A DNA stretch of 64,000 nt, from contig JALRME010000006.1 of the NCBI GenBank assembly GCA_026120035.1, positions 1,054,001-1,118,000 on the forward strand, in the 5' to 3' direction. Each line of letters opens with the position of its first letter. Position 1 is the first letter of the stretch. Under the pieces are notes generated by a model. The model did no database searches. It was not told the DNA's origin and worked only from the letters and a program-made list of their open reading frames with translations. The translations under genes and the position numbers were made by a program. The stretch is from Coleophoma eucalyptorum. Taxonomy: Eukaryota; Ascomycota; Leotiomycetes; Helotiales; Dermateaceae. This document shows, piece after piece, positions 25,436 to 38,115 of this stretch.

Positions 25436-26876
25436 GTTGATTAGAAACACCTCTGCGCAGTTTCGTTCTAGGTAATTTAAAGAGACGAGAACAAAACAGA
25501 CTGGGCTTTCTTTGCGACGGAGTCATTCATATTTTATTTCTGCGAACTGGATTTTTCGCACGCTTTCTGATCTCTCATTGCTATGATCTAGCAATCTGCA
25601 ACGTGCAAGTATTAAAAGGTCGTTTTTCGGGGAACCCTTGATGTGAGTTGTGGCTGCATGGAGGAGAAGCTAATCCGAAACCCACTGGCTTTGCATACCA
25701 TCCCTGCTCGACCACAAGACGAACTCTCAAGAAGATCCGAGATATGCCACTCAGATCCGTCTAAATCCGTATAGCAGGTATTCGGGCTAATGCAAAAGAC
25801 AGCAGCGGCCTGGCAATCTGGCTAACAAGATATCATGCAGTGGCGGGGATCAGGAATTTGCGGCTTGAAGTTACATTCGACTCTCGTAACCGAGAACGTG
25901 GTTTTGGTATTTTGCACACAGCTGGTAACATGGCCGGCGGGAGATGTCCTTGGGAAGTATGCCACCACACGCCGGCTGCATGACGTAGATGTAACCTTTT
26001 GGTGGTACCGGAAACAATATGCGGGACCACGTGGAAGAAGAAGCTGGGAGAATTTCACCTCATGGTGTCATGCAACTGTTGCTGTTGGGCGAGTTGACGT
26101 GGCACGGGAACCCGGCCCGCGGCACGTTACAGCGAGGCAAGTCAAGGTTGAGTTTCTGGTGAGCACCCAAATGAAAAAAAGTCGATTCCCAACCGAGGTC
26201 ATCGTCCAAAATCTTGGTAGACATAATCGTAAGCACTTTAAATGGGTGGGATTGCATTCCTCGCTAACTTAACCAAGGCATATTTTGGGACTGGCTCGAT
26301 TAGAAGTGTATTTATAATATCTTGTGGCAGGAAGGAAAGAAGGATAAGAAGCACGCCATAATCATTTATCAGATGTTACAAGTCAAGTCACTCTCTGGTG
26401 TGGAGGGTCACTGAATAATACTTGCATGTATCAAATCAACCGCATTAGACATCCGATGGTCCGCTATCCTGTCACGCTGTGACAATCTTGGCTTGTCTAG
26501 GCAGTGAAACTAATGTAGTTCTACGATAATCGATACCTATTACCGCTTCGCGTTAAAATATATTCTGGAGACAGATTTGATCGGTACTTAGCAGCAAGGG
26601 CTAAGATCACCACCGAAGCTCCGCCATACTCACGTATTAGGGGATATGGAATAGACTACCTAATCTATATGGACCGGAAGACAGGGGTCAGGCTCTCCAA
26701 GCTAGCCTTTCTTCGAAAGAATACAAAGATAGTCTTGTGTCTGCTGAAAATCTGATAATCACCAATCACCTTTAACGTTACATCTTTACCAACCTCCCTT
26801 CTGTTCCACCTTCTTCACCTCTATCTTGTTTTTGTTTAGATTAAGCTTCATTACAAACTCCGCATGTGGTATTATC
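25436..26876. promoter_or_regulatory. Divergent hydrolase/PKS promoter region
   Basis: This 1.44 kb region separates the start codons of the hydrolase and the PKS and must hold both promoters. Its middle (about 25.85-26.2 kb) is clearly more GC-rich than its flanks and contains GCCGGC words and a CCACGTGG palindrome. The last 60 bases before the PKS start are pyrimidine-rich, as is common in fungal leaders. A 145-codon open frame at 25835-26272 has no recognisable product. Confidence 0.5.
26027..26034. promoter_or_regulatory. CCACGTGG palindrome in the shared promoter
   Basis: A perfect 8 bp palindrome with a CACGTG core lies between the two divergent cluster genes. It is a candidate bHLH/bZIP-type site, supported by position only. 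Confidence 0.25.
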
Positions 26877-29800
26877 ATGTGCACTCAACAGCCCAATATG
26901 GAGCAAGTATCCTTTCAAAGGAAAGGATATGTGCAAGAACCAATTGCAGTCGTTGGTCTCGCATGTCGCTTACCTGGAGATAGCAACTCCCCTCAGGCCC
27001 TTTGGGATTTCCTCGAGAGCGGAGGAGTTGCTAAAAATGAACCTCCGATGTCTAGATTCGATATCAGGACTCAACATGATGGTTCGAGGAAGCCCAAAAC
27101 CATGAGAACTCCTGGCGGCATGTTCTGTGAGAATGTGGATCCACAAGACTTTGATGCTGGTTTCTTCGGAATGACTCGCACTGATGCTATTGCTATGGAT
27201 CCTCAGCAACGTCAGCTTCTTGAAGTCGTTTATGAAGGTCTTGAAAATGCCGGTATCAGCCTAGAGTCACTTGACGGGCAGCCATACTCTTGTTTTGTGG
27301 GCTCATATGCTGTTGGTCAGTATCACTTTGGTATCAGGTTGCTTCTACTTTCTGACATGTACTTGTAGATTATTCTGATATGCACGCAAGAGACCCCGAA
27401 GACCGACCGCCTTCCGTCACAATTGGTGTCGGTCGTGCCATTCTAAGCAATAGAATAAGTCACTTTCTCAATATCCGAGGACCGAGGTGAGTTCATAGTA
27501 TTTAAATGCTGGTATCGGATAGAGCTGACGATGATTAGTTTCACAATAGATACAGCATGCTCTGGAAGCCTGATTGCCGTGGATGTTGCCTGCCGGTACC
27601 TTAATACACATGAAATTAATGGTGCTATCGTTGCTGCAAGTAACCTGTATCTTAGTCCCGAGCATAACATGGATGGCGGAGCTATGAAAGGTGCTGCATC
27701 ACTCTCCGGCAAATGTCATACTTTTGATGTGAAGGCCGACGGCTACTGCAAAGCTGAAGCAACCAATGCTATCATTCTTAAGCGCCTCGAGGATGCCATC
27801 CGCGATGGAGATCCCGTCAGAGCTATTATTCGTGGATCAGCACAGAATAGTGATGGCAGAACTCCTGGAATTGCTAGCCCTAATGCTGAAGCTCAATCAC
27901 GGGCAATTAGAGCCGCCTATGCAAACGCTGGAATCACTGACTTTAATGGGACCGGATATGTTGAATGCCACGGAACTGGAACTCAAGCAGGGGATCCTCT
28001 AGAAGTGACAGGCCTTTCGAATGTGTTTGCTGCTACGCGATCACTTGATAATCCCTTGTACATAGGATCTGTACGTATCCACCTGTGTAACCTTATTCCT
28101 AGTACTACAGGATTGTTCGCTAAACTTTTTAACCACCAGATCAAAAGTAACGTTGGACATTCTGAGCCTGCTGCAGGTATCTCAGGTCTATTGAAATCCA
28201 TTCTTTCTATTGAAAAAGGCATAATTCCTGGCAACCCAACCTTCATCACTCCCAACCCTAAAAGTGAGTTGCTATAAGATTTCCCCACATACAAAATTTG
28301 CTGACTTACTACTTCGCTAGTCGACTTCCGGAGTTTAAAGGTTAGCCCATCACGAGTATCCCGTTCATGGCCAACTGGAAAAGTCAAGCGAGCGAGTGTG
28401 AACTCTTTTGGTTACGGTGGTTCCAATGCCCATGTAATCGTTGAGGATCCCACAACTTTCCCAATCAAATCTGCAAGGCCTCATATTTCATCATACCTCC
28501 TAAATTACGATGACTTTTTCGCCGATGAAGCAGGCTCTCGTCCATACACACTCGTCTTTTCGGCTAATGATGAGACTTCTTTGAAATCTTATGTTAAGGC
28601 CATCGCAAAGCATTTAAGCAATCTCAATGTTAACATCAAGCTTCCAGACCTCGCCTATACTTTGTCTGAACGAAGAAGTCGGCACTTCCACCGTGCATTT
28701 CTAGTCACAGAGATCCCAGAAATTGACGAAGCTACTATCGTTTTTGGCAAGAAGTGGACAGATGTACCAAAGATTGGGTTTATCTTCACTGGGCAAGGAG
28801 CGCAGTTTTCACAGATGGGTAAACACCTTATCGAGACGTTCCCTGCAGCCAAGTTGCTCTTACAACATCTGAATCGCGTTCTTCAAGCACTTCCAGTTCC
28901 ACCAACGTGGTCATTGCTGGAGGAGCTTATGCAACCACGTACTGGGGAGCACCTTCGCAATCCAGAGCTCTCCCAGCCATTATGTACAGCACTTCAGTTA
29001 GCCATAATGTGTATTTTATCAGTATGGGGTGTCACTCCGAATAGTGTTGTTGGCCATTCCTCCGGAGAGATTGCAGCCGCATGCGCAGCAGGCCTAATCA
29101 CTCAAGAAGAAGCAATCAAAATCGCCTACTTTAGAGGCTTAGCTTCTAAAAATTGTCAAGATAGTACAAAGGAAGCTGTTGGAATGTGTGCAATTGGACT
29201 TGGACAGGAACAAGTACAGAAGTATATCGAGGGAGCAGAAAACTTCGTCCAAATTGGTTGCTTTAATAGTCCGAGCAGTGTCACACTGTCGGGTTCTGTA
29301 GCCTGGTTAGAGACTATCATGAACAAGGTCAAGGCTGAAGGACATTTTTCACGAATGCTTCAGGTCGATCTTGCTTACCACTCCACGTTTATGGCTGATA
29401 TTGCGGGCAACTACCTGGAGCTGCTACAGCAAAATTGCAGCGCACCTCTTTCCGGCAGTGACGACATCTCAATGTTTTCTTCTGTCACAGGAAAGCTGCT
29501 TGATCGGGCTGTTGATGCCGATTACTGGAAGACAAATATGGCATCTCCAGTAAGGTTCGAAGCTGCTGTCAGCGAAATGCTCTCTAGTGTCGATGGACCA
29601 GATTTCCTCGTTGAACTAGGCCCAAGTGGCGCTCTTGCTGGACCGGTAGGCCAAATAAAGAAAGCCTTGGGAGGTAAAGTTGATAAAGTGCAATACTGTT
29701 CAGCATCATCCCGAGGATCAAACTCTACAAATTCTCTGTATGATGTTGCCGGAAAACTGTTTATCGCTGGTGGAACTATTGACTTCTCCAAAGTCAACAA

Positions 29801-32800
29801 GGATGCTAATGATTTAAACGAAAAGGCGCCAGGTGTCATTGTTGACTTACCAAATTATGTTTGGAATCATTCTACCAAGTATTGGCATGAGAGTGAAGCC
29901 AGCAAAGATTGGCGCTACCGCATGTTCCCTCACCATGACCTCATTGGTACCAAGGTGCTTGGTACATCATGGAATGCTCCCTCATGGAAGAAGAATCTTC
30001 GCGTCGAAGATCTACACTGGCTCAAAGACCATCGGGTAAGTTTCTTCTACAGAAATCGAGAACTATACTAATGTAGCAGTAGATGGGACATGAGATTGTG
30101 TTTCCAGCTGCTGGGTTTGTAGCAATGGCAGTAGAGGGTATTTACCAGTCCCGTCTCGCTATTCACAAGGTTAATGATATTCCTGTTCCAAATAATTACC
30201 GTTATAGGCTACGGAACTGTACTTTTTCCAAAGCTTTGGTGCTCGAGGAGAACGGAGAGGGCAGGAAAATTATGCTGACGGTCACTCCTTGCCCCGGTGT
30301 CAAGGACTCTTGGCACGAGTGGAAGGTCTCATCATTGGTCGGAAATATTTGGACTGAGCACAGTCGTGGGTTTATTACTATGGAAGAAGATTCCAAGGAA
30401 GGTGAGCAAACTTTACTCCTAAAAATGTAACTCTACTGAGAAGGTGCCTTAAGTCATGCCGAAAACTGCACTTCATCCACTCGAGAATCCCACGCCTGGA
30501 AAACTATGGTACAAGGCTATGCATGATGCGGGATACTACTTTGGTCCATTATTCCAGAAACAACTTGAGGTAGAGACTCTATCCGGAAGCCAAACTAGTC
30601 GATCACTTGTATCTTTAACGGAGCCCGAGGAAGAGTATATCCAGTCTTCATATCCAATGCACCCTGTCTGCATAGATGGCTGCTTTCAAACAGTTGGGCC
30701 ATCGCTTTGGAAGGGCAACAGAAGTACAGTCAATGCAGTACTTATTCCTGCGATAATTGACAGTATCATTATCAACATTCCAACAACAAGGCCAGATGTA
30801 GGACTCTCGCTTACTTCGTCCGAGTTTGTGGGCATCGGTCGCAAGGACGACAGGAAAAACTTCAAGTCTAATGCTTCCGTCTACCATCCTGATACAGGTG
30901 CCCTTCTATTTCAAGTCGCTGGACTGCGGTATTCCAGATTAGAAACTCAAGCTGATTTACATGCGGCTCACAGCTACTGCCGAGTTGACTGGAAGCCGGA
31001 TGTGACAATTTTGAATCAGGAGAATATTTGTCACCTTCCTACAAGCGACATTTATTCTTCGGCTGCTGGTCACTCGCTTTCTAAAGTCAGCCAAGTTATT
31101 GATCTAGTAGCTCACAAGAAACCTAACCTCAAAGTCATGGAAGTTACAATGATCCCTGGTGAGGTTTCCAGCCTATGGCTAGACGGAGATAATTTCGATA
31201 AATCTGCCCGAGCCGCGTGCCGTGAGTATCACTTTGCTTCAAGTGATGCCACAGCAGTCACTACTGCCAAAGAAGATTATGATGCTCAAGGGGTTTCCAG
31301 CTTTTCGTTGCTAGACCTTACCAAAGTCACATATGAAGTCTCTCTGACCAGTAGCGGATTTGACCTCGTAATCCTGAAACTAGTCCGTAATATCACTCAC
31401 ATGTTCAAGATTGAGCCAGCTAACAATTATTAGGCTCCTGTTACGCAAGATGCGATTGCTAAAGTAGTGCTGAATACCAGAGGTATGCTGACTGAGGGTG
31501 GGTACGCAATTATTATTGAAGATGGAGTGTCCAGACCGCCTAGTAAGTTCTTTTCTTTGCGGTGCGGAACCAATTAACTGACATCACAAAAGCTGTCAAG
31601 TCCGATCCCGAATATTCTGATATTTCTCTTATTGACGAAGTTAGTACCACATTAAATGATCTGGTTCCCATATCATCTTCAATATTGGAAGCAAGTGGCT
31701 TCTGCACGGCTTTAAAAGTCCCTAGCGATACAAATTCCGTTTACTTGTCTATTGCATCGTCATTGGAGCCCGCAATAGAAGAGGAGGAGAACTTCCATAT
31801 CGATTTGGTATACCTTTCTGAAGAGTCAGATATAGTGTGTACCCTTAAGGAGGAACTTCTTGACAAGGGCTGGGATATCAAAGAACACCATACTCGAGGT
31901 GGCAATGATAAGGAACACGATACCCTTTACAACGACTTGAAGCCCAATAGCATCGTCCTTGTCATGGATGATTTATCTTCTCCTATCCTTGCCAACGCTA
32001 AAGAATACCAGTGGGAGGCCATCAAGAAACTTGCCAGCCTGGAACACAAAATACTCTGGGTCACATCAGGGTCCCAATTCGAGGTCACCAAGCCAGACAA
32101 TGCTATGATTCATGGGATGGCACGCACTATGAGGGCCGAAGATCCTATTATGAGCCTTACTACCCTCGATCTTGGATCTAGTACTGGCCCAGAAGCATTG
32201 GCGGCAATCGATAGTGTACTAAAACTTCTTGAGGTGCCTAGGCCTATGACAGGTATTGAAAATGAATTCGTGGAAAGAAATGGTATCATACATGTTAGCA
32301 GAGTTCGACCTGACGAACAATTAAATCAGGCCGAGATAGAAGACACTGAGGGTGCTGAGCCTTGTATCAGGGACCTACATGACGGAGAAACCTGCATTAG
32401 GCTTCGATGCGAGAGACTGGGTACACTTGATTCTCTTCGCTATACTGAGGTATCTGATATTGAGCTCCCTCTTCCTTCTGACTTTGTGGAAGTAGAAATC
32501 TATGCTGCTGGTGTTAATTTCAAGGTACGTCCATTTTCTGAACTGACTTGGGTCAATTGAATACTAACAAGAATAGGATGTTGCCGTTACAATGGGAATT
32601 GTCCCTGAGAATGAGCACCTTCCTGGTCTTGAGGGCGCTGGTATTGTTCGACGTGTTGGAAGTTCTGTTGACTCTCGAAAAGTCGGCGATCGTGTTCTAG
32701 TTTATGAGAAGGGTACTTTCGCAAATAGAGTCCAAGTATCTGTTCCGAGAACATTCATATTGCCTGACTCGATGACTTTCGAGGTAGGTTAAGAATTGGG

Positions 32801-34842
32801 TTCTTTACTAGAGTACTGACAGTCGTAAAGGAAGCTGCAACAATGCCCAGTGTGTACCTTGTCGCCATTTATGGTCTTTACCATATTGCACAGATTAAGA
32901 AAGGACAGACCATATTACTTCACTCTGCTACTGGTGGAGTTGGTATTGCAGCCGTTCAACTCTGCAAGCATACGGGTGCAACAGTAAGATATAATATACA
33001 CAGCTTTAGTGATTGTTGATACTGATATGTCTAGATATACGCGACTGTCGGCACTGAAGAGAAGCGTAAATTCCTTATGGACACATTTGGCATACCATCC
33101 GAGCATATATTTTCATCAAGAAACAGAGAGTTCGCAGCAAAGATCATGAAGGTTACTAATGGCAGAGGTGTTGATATTGTATTGAACTCTCTCACAGGTG
33201 ATCTTCTGGATGAGTCTTGGCGAATAATTGCAGATGGAGGTAACTTCATCGAAATTGGTAAGAAAGATGTCTTGGATCAAAATAATTTGACTATGGGACC
33301 CTTTAATCGCAATGCTTCATACCGTGGTGTTGATATGTCACACGTCTCTATTTCCGATTCTCTAATTGCGGTGTAAGTATCCTGGGCCCAGTTTTCTATA
33401 TTCAGCTAACATTTTCAGTCTAATTTCTGAGCTTATGAGCTTGGTGGAGAATGGACATGTCAAGCCAATTTCACCAATGAAAGTCTTCCCATTTCAGGAA
33501 ATTGTTGAGGCTCTACGATATCTCCGTGCTAGTAACCACATTGGTAAAATTGTCATTTCGAATGGTCCTACGGATACTAGAGTCGAAGTCCCTGTCAGTT
33601 CATTTTTTTTGACTTATTCATCAATAAGCTGACCTTAATAGGTTCGACCTGCACCTCGGCAATTACGCCTCAAGGCTGACCGCTCTTACCTCATTGTTGG
33701 TGGCCTCAAAGGTCTTTGCGGTAGTCTTGCTATTTACCTTGCAAGAATTGGTGCAAAGAACTTGGTTATACTCTCTCGCAGTGGATATTCAGATAAACGA
33801 TCTCAAAGAATTCTCAAAAATATTTATGCTGAAGGCTGTAAAGTTGACCTTATTAAAGGTGATGTTTCGGTCCTTGCAGATGTACGACGTACATTTGATC
33901 AAGCTTCGCTTCCAATCACGGGTCTTATTCAAGGAGCGATGGTCCTCCGAGTAAGTTGATTTCTCATAATATGATTATAGTCATTAATTTCCCCAGGACA
34001 AATTATATGAATCTATGACTGTTAAGGAGTTTCACGAGACTATCGCATCAAAGGCTCAAGGTACTTGGAATCTGCACTATGTCGCCATGGCCCAGAAAGA
34101 ACCTCTGGACTACTTCACCATGCTATCAAGTATTTCTGGTGTCGTTGGGCAGAAGGGACAAGCCAATTACTCAGCCGCAAATGTCTTTTTAGACAATTTT
34201 GCTGTGTATCGTCGCAGAATTGGTCTTGTAGCATCTTCAGTTGATCTTGGAGTTATTGAGGATGTAGGCTATGTCGCTGAAAATGCAGACTTACAGACCA
34301 AATTCGATGGTGATATTTGGACACCAATCAACGAGCGCCTGCTCCACAAAATTCTGCGTTTCTCCTTCCTCCAACAAGGAGAGGCTCCAATTAATTCTGC
34401 AAGCTCCGCACAGCTCATCACGGGTATCACGATTCCTCAGAAAGACACCTCTGCTCTTCTTCGTGATGCTCGCTTCACCAGCTTGGGCTTCGGTGACGCT
34501 ACAGGTAGCCGCTTCTCATCCAAGACTGATGGCTCTAAGGAGATCCAGACATTCTTCCTTCAACTTCGTGGCGGGGCCGAGCATTCTGTTGTTCTAAGCG
34601 CTTGCGTAGAAATCGTGAATCGCCAATTTACCACTAGCTTACGACTCAGCGAGCCCATGGAACCCGCTAAGTCCCTAGCCAGTTATGGACTCGATTCTCT
34701 TGCTGGCGTTGAATTCAGAAACTGGTGTCGTCTTGAACTCGGTGCTGAGCTGACGACGTTGGAAATCACCAATGCTAAGAGTTTATTTGCTTTGTGCGAG
34801 AAGATTATCTCAAAGATTGCGCTTACTCCTGCTTCTTCTTGA
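26877..34842 (+). CDS. Highly reducing type I polyketide synthase (KS-AT-DH-(MT)-ER-KR-ACP)
   Basis: Fifteen exons: 26877-27315, 27369-27486, 27539-28070, 28140-28263, 28321-30035, 30083-30401, 30454-31382, 31434-31542, 31593-32524, 32577-32783, 32831-32983, 33035-33372, 33419-33593, 33642-33950 and 33997-34842. They encode 2414 residues in one frame. KS: DTACSGS (Cys about 193), [27 protein letters not shown] (Ser about 650). DH: the histidine of [14 protein letters not shown] (about 975) and Asp of DGCFQ (about 1157). A methyltransferase-like stretch (about 1250-1450) has lost the glycine-rich SAM motif. [23 protein letters not shown] and catalytic Ser/Tyr/Asn in SSISG..YSAAN. ACP: YGLDSL near the C-terminus. 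It should build a reduced, probably unmethylated chain. There is no thioesterase, so release needs a partner such as the divergent hydrolase. Confidence 0.95.
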
Positions 34843-35370
34843 TCAAGAGGGCAGAGAATTACCAACTCCTTTTCACTTCGTATTTATTTTAAATCTTTTT
34901 ATTCTGGTTTAGGGACCCAGTGGTATTTACGCAAAGAATCGAACAATGACCCTTTCTTCTTTGTTTCTAGCCATGATTTATATTCTATTATGAATCATGG
35001 ATTTTGATACCTCTAAGAGTTTTTCTGATTTAGATCACTATATATTTCTGAGTTATTGCTTCTATGTTGACAATGGATGTTTTGTGTGGCAATTACATTT
35101 CTAGTTTATCATTAGATCGAGTCAATTTAAGGACTACAAAGTAACATCAAACATGGAGTTCAACCTCGTGTCATATTACTCCATCAGACCTTTGAGGACA
35201 TTACTAAGTCCATATATAATTCAGTACTTAGTATTGGTGAGCTGGTACCATACCAAAAGTCTGCCCGAATAAATTATGCCGATGTTGCTCTCCATAATTT
35301 GCCTCTAATGTTTAGGAATAAACAGCTTGCATCTCAAGGAGTGTCCATGCCGCCTCGGACCGATTTCTAT
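34843..35370. other. PKS 3' flank
   Basis: AT-rich region between the PKS stop and the 3' end of the transporter relic. It contains one short hairpin (34971-35000) and nothing else recognisable. Confidence 0.4.
34971..35000 (+). repeat. 8 bp inverted repeat in the PKS 3' flank
   Basis: CCATGATT and AATCATGG are separated by 14 AT-rich bases, about 130 bp after the PKS stop codon. It could form a hairpin in the 3' UTR. Confidence 0.5.
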
Positions 35371-36471
35371 TCAAAAATTGTAAGATACATAAATTTGTTT
35401 CACTGCATTGAGCTTAGACAATATGACACCATCATCGCCATGGATCACAACCTCGGCTTTCTTCAATGAGAACTTGATTGGATTGGCAGCATTGAAAATT
35501 TCGGTTAACTCCTCAAGCTATGAGTGATTAGCTGCTATTTAGCTAGAGGAGAGATGTACACTTACTGTTCGGTTTTTGGCTTCGACAAAGAAGAACTATT
35601 AATTTAAATCAGTAATAGGGTAGGTAATTTGGGCATAGGACGCATTACGTAGATAAAAATTACTTCGAACAAATCCCAGAAAATGAACAGATAGTAGTAA
35701 TTGTATCCGGCACCACTGAATGCAACCCCTGTGACGAATATATTGTAGAAACTCGCAATATTGCCGAAAAGGGTGTAAAGAGCCATGCCCTTGGAACGAG
35801 ATTCGAACCGCAAGACTTCGACTACATAAAGTCTTACCAGAGATCAGTCTGCAGCAGCTACATATATTTGAAAAGATCATTACCTTGCATCGGCGTCCAA
35901 CCCAGCGGAAAGACAAAGCCAAAGATGAAGATCATAGCAATCTCGGCCTTTGCTTTTCCAGAACTCTTTGTAATAATGGTGCCGTCTGCCAGAGTAGCGA
36001 CGCTGTAGCATTTAAGGCCAGGATGACTGCGAACAAAACGACAACAATGCTCGTTGATATGAGAAGTTGAGGTCTTCTGCCCCAGCGATCTGTATATGCA
36101 GCACCAATCAGAGCCCCAGAAAAGCTTAAAACTGACTGCATACCCTGTAATAGTAGCTGGGTATGGTTGTTTTCGATCCCGGCATCTGTGAGCATCTGCG
36201 GATAGTAGTACGAGACAGGACCGTTGCCACCCCTTTGCCCAAAGACAGACATTACAATAGTTAGCATTGTTCTATATCGAACTTCTCGCGAGTTAAAGAG
36301 CTCTCTGAAATCCCACCATCACTTATCCGCTCCTGTCAGGCTGATCTCTTCCATCATTTCTCGTAGTTCTAGCTGCACAATAGGACTTTCTGGGTTGTCT
36401 TCTCCATGGTACTTTGTCATCACTTGGAGTGCTTCATCATGACGGTCATTAGCTATGAGCCATCTTGGGCT
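35371..36471 (-). pseudogene. MFS sugar transporter, 5'-truncated and frameshifted
   Basis: Readable pieces run from SPRWLIANDRHDEAL (the loop after TM6) through TDRWGRRPQLL, AKAEIAMIFIFGFVFPLGW, LRFESRSKGMALY and a C-terminal LEELTEIFNAANP, which matches the second half of a lactose-permease-type sugar porter. Nothing upstream of 36471 encodes TM1-6, so half the protein is gone. Near 35990-36004 the frame shifts by one base between ALNATA and ADGTII. A further phase mismatch appears at the intron after GWTPMQ (about 35825-35885). The gene is therefore a relic, sitting directly downstream of the PKS. It may once have been a cluster transporter, or a sugar transporter broken by rearrangement. 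Confidence 0.8.
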
Positions 36472-37075
36472 CTGTATTCAATTATCAGCTGTTATATAGC
36501 GAAGCAACAACTTATAACGTTATTCCCGTGATAGAAACTACATATAAATATATATATTAGGAAGATAAACAATACGCATACTCGGTCCAGATAACCAGAT
36601 GAGTTATGCAATACAGCCTACGGCACAAAACAAAATTACCAAGCCAGATTTAACTAGCGAGTATCGTCACGTCTAATGGAACTTCACAGGAATATAGATG
36701 TTCTTTGAAGCGCCAAGCGATCAAATAAGAGCTTTATAGTAATGTATTTCGCGCGAGCTCGCCAAAGGTGGGATACCATACAAGACCTAACAGCTGATAG
36801 GCTCTTGATAGCAGAGATTCAAACCCGATAGCTTACAGGACAGAAAACGTTGACACATCATTTCTACGCAGTCAATCAGCTGCTTCACATATCGACGTTG
36901 TAAACAGTGCACTATATCACCTTGGTTGTCAATGCTTGTTAGTCTTGTATTCTTTATTACTTACGCCTGCTCACCCTTATAAGCTGTTATTCCTCGATAT
37001 CGCATTCCTGTTCGTACTTTGTCCAGACTTATCCCTAATATCTATTTGTTAACAAGGACTCGATACACCAAAATC
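36472..37075. other. Intergenic at the truncation edge of the transporter relic
   Basis: The missing N-terminal half of the transporter should lie here but is not readable in any frame. The DNA is AT-rich with TATA-repeat words near 36545. The right half is upstream sequence for the F-box-like gene. Confidence 0.4.
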
Positions 37076-38115
37076 ATGTCGTCTGAGAGTTCGTCGCTTA
37101 TTGATGTCAAGAAAAGCAAACAGGCCCAGACCAGTCTCCTCGACCTACCCATTGGTATACCCAAATCTGATAAACATCCTAAGCCCGATACTAATTGAAA
37201 GTCGCAGAAATTCAAGAACATATATTCAAATGGGTGTACCCGTCTGGTTCAAGATATCAGCGATCTACCAGAGCATTGATGACATGTAGGACAATCTACA
37301 GACTAGCGCATCCTATTTTCCTACGGAACTACCTCTTTGACTGCCAGCCTATCGAGTCTCTCGCGAAGCACCTCCAGCAGGGCGGGAAAGCGTGGGATTC
37401 CGATATTCAGCAACTGTACCGTAACCCAAATGAGCATTCTGCAAACGCCTCGGCGTCAGACGAGAAGCTGGCACAATCCCTAGAGGACGGCTTCCGAGAA
37501 GTTTACAGAATCAGTCATTCCACACCGCCCGGGAGTGCAAACCGTGATCTGGCAATGCAAGGCTTCGCGCGCCGTTGGTTCAGTAAGAATGTGTTCGGCA
37601 CCTTCCTCCAAAAGATCGGTCACGAGCGAGCTGCTACGATCCGGCATCTCAGAGTCAGCTGGGGCGACGATGAGTGCGTTGAGAGCAACACTAACTACCC
37701 TTGCGGGGTAGCTGTCCCACTTGCTCAGCACGGGATACAAGTCATGACGAGTGTGTGTAGCCTCTGGCTGCCCTCATTAAGGTATCTCGTCCTAGCGCGC
37801 TTTCATGACGATCCGGATTATTTCTGCGAATCATGCAATGAACTGAGATGGGATCATTCAGTTTTGCGGATCCAGACGCGGAAAAAGAAACTTAGAAACC
37901 TTACGGATTCGGAGCTGGCCGGATCTTGTGCTTGGCAAGAGATGGCGCGTCAGTTGAGGAGACTGGCTGAGGCATGTGAGAAGCTGCGATACTTGCAGCT
38001 TGCAAATTGGCATGATGACAATGTGCATGTACATCCGGCTTTGTGGCGGACGGCTATAAAGAAGGAAGGATTGAACTTCGTCTTGGAGCATGCTGATGTT
38101 CAATATTTGGAGTAA
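37076..38115 (+). CDS. F-box-like domain hypothetical protein
   Basis: Exons 37076-37154 and 37202-38115 join over a 47 nt intron to give 330 residues. The N-terminal segment LLDLPIVAEIQEHIFKWV, followed by MTCRTIYRLAHPIFLRNYLF, has the pattern of a fungal F-box or F-box-like motif: an LP-x-EI helix and a CR..Y..A.P..Y/F helix. The remaining 260 residues are typical of the large fungal families of unknown function that carry such a motif, with a CxxC pair (CESC) and charged C-terminal helices. If the F-box is real the protein would be a substrate adaptor of an SCF ubiquitin ligase. No signal peptide or membrane segment is seen. Any role in the cluster is unknown. Confidence 0.65.

Noticed and set aside
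25835..26272. 145-codon forward open frame in the divergent promoter
   Set aside because: No recognisable product. The long frame reflects local GC-rich composition.
30020..30110. PKS DH motif with His instead of Gly at the fourth position after the catalytic His
   Set aside because: Glycine is present one place earlier, and fungal HR-PKSs vary here. The catalytic His and Asp are intact, so loss of activity is not supported.
33700..33730. PKS KR cofactor loop GLKGLCG instead of GxGGLG
   Set aside because: The form seems common in one HR-PKS group, and the catalytic Ser/Tyr/Asn are present.
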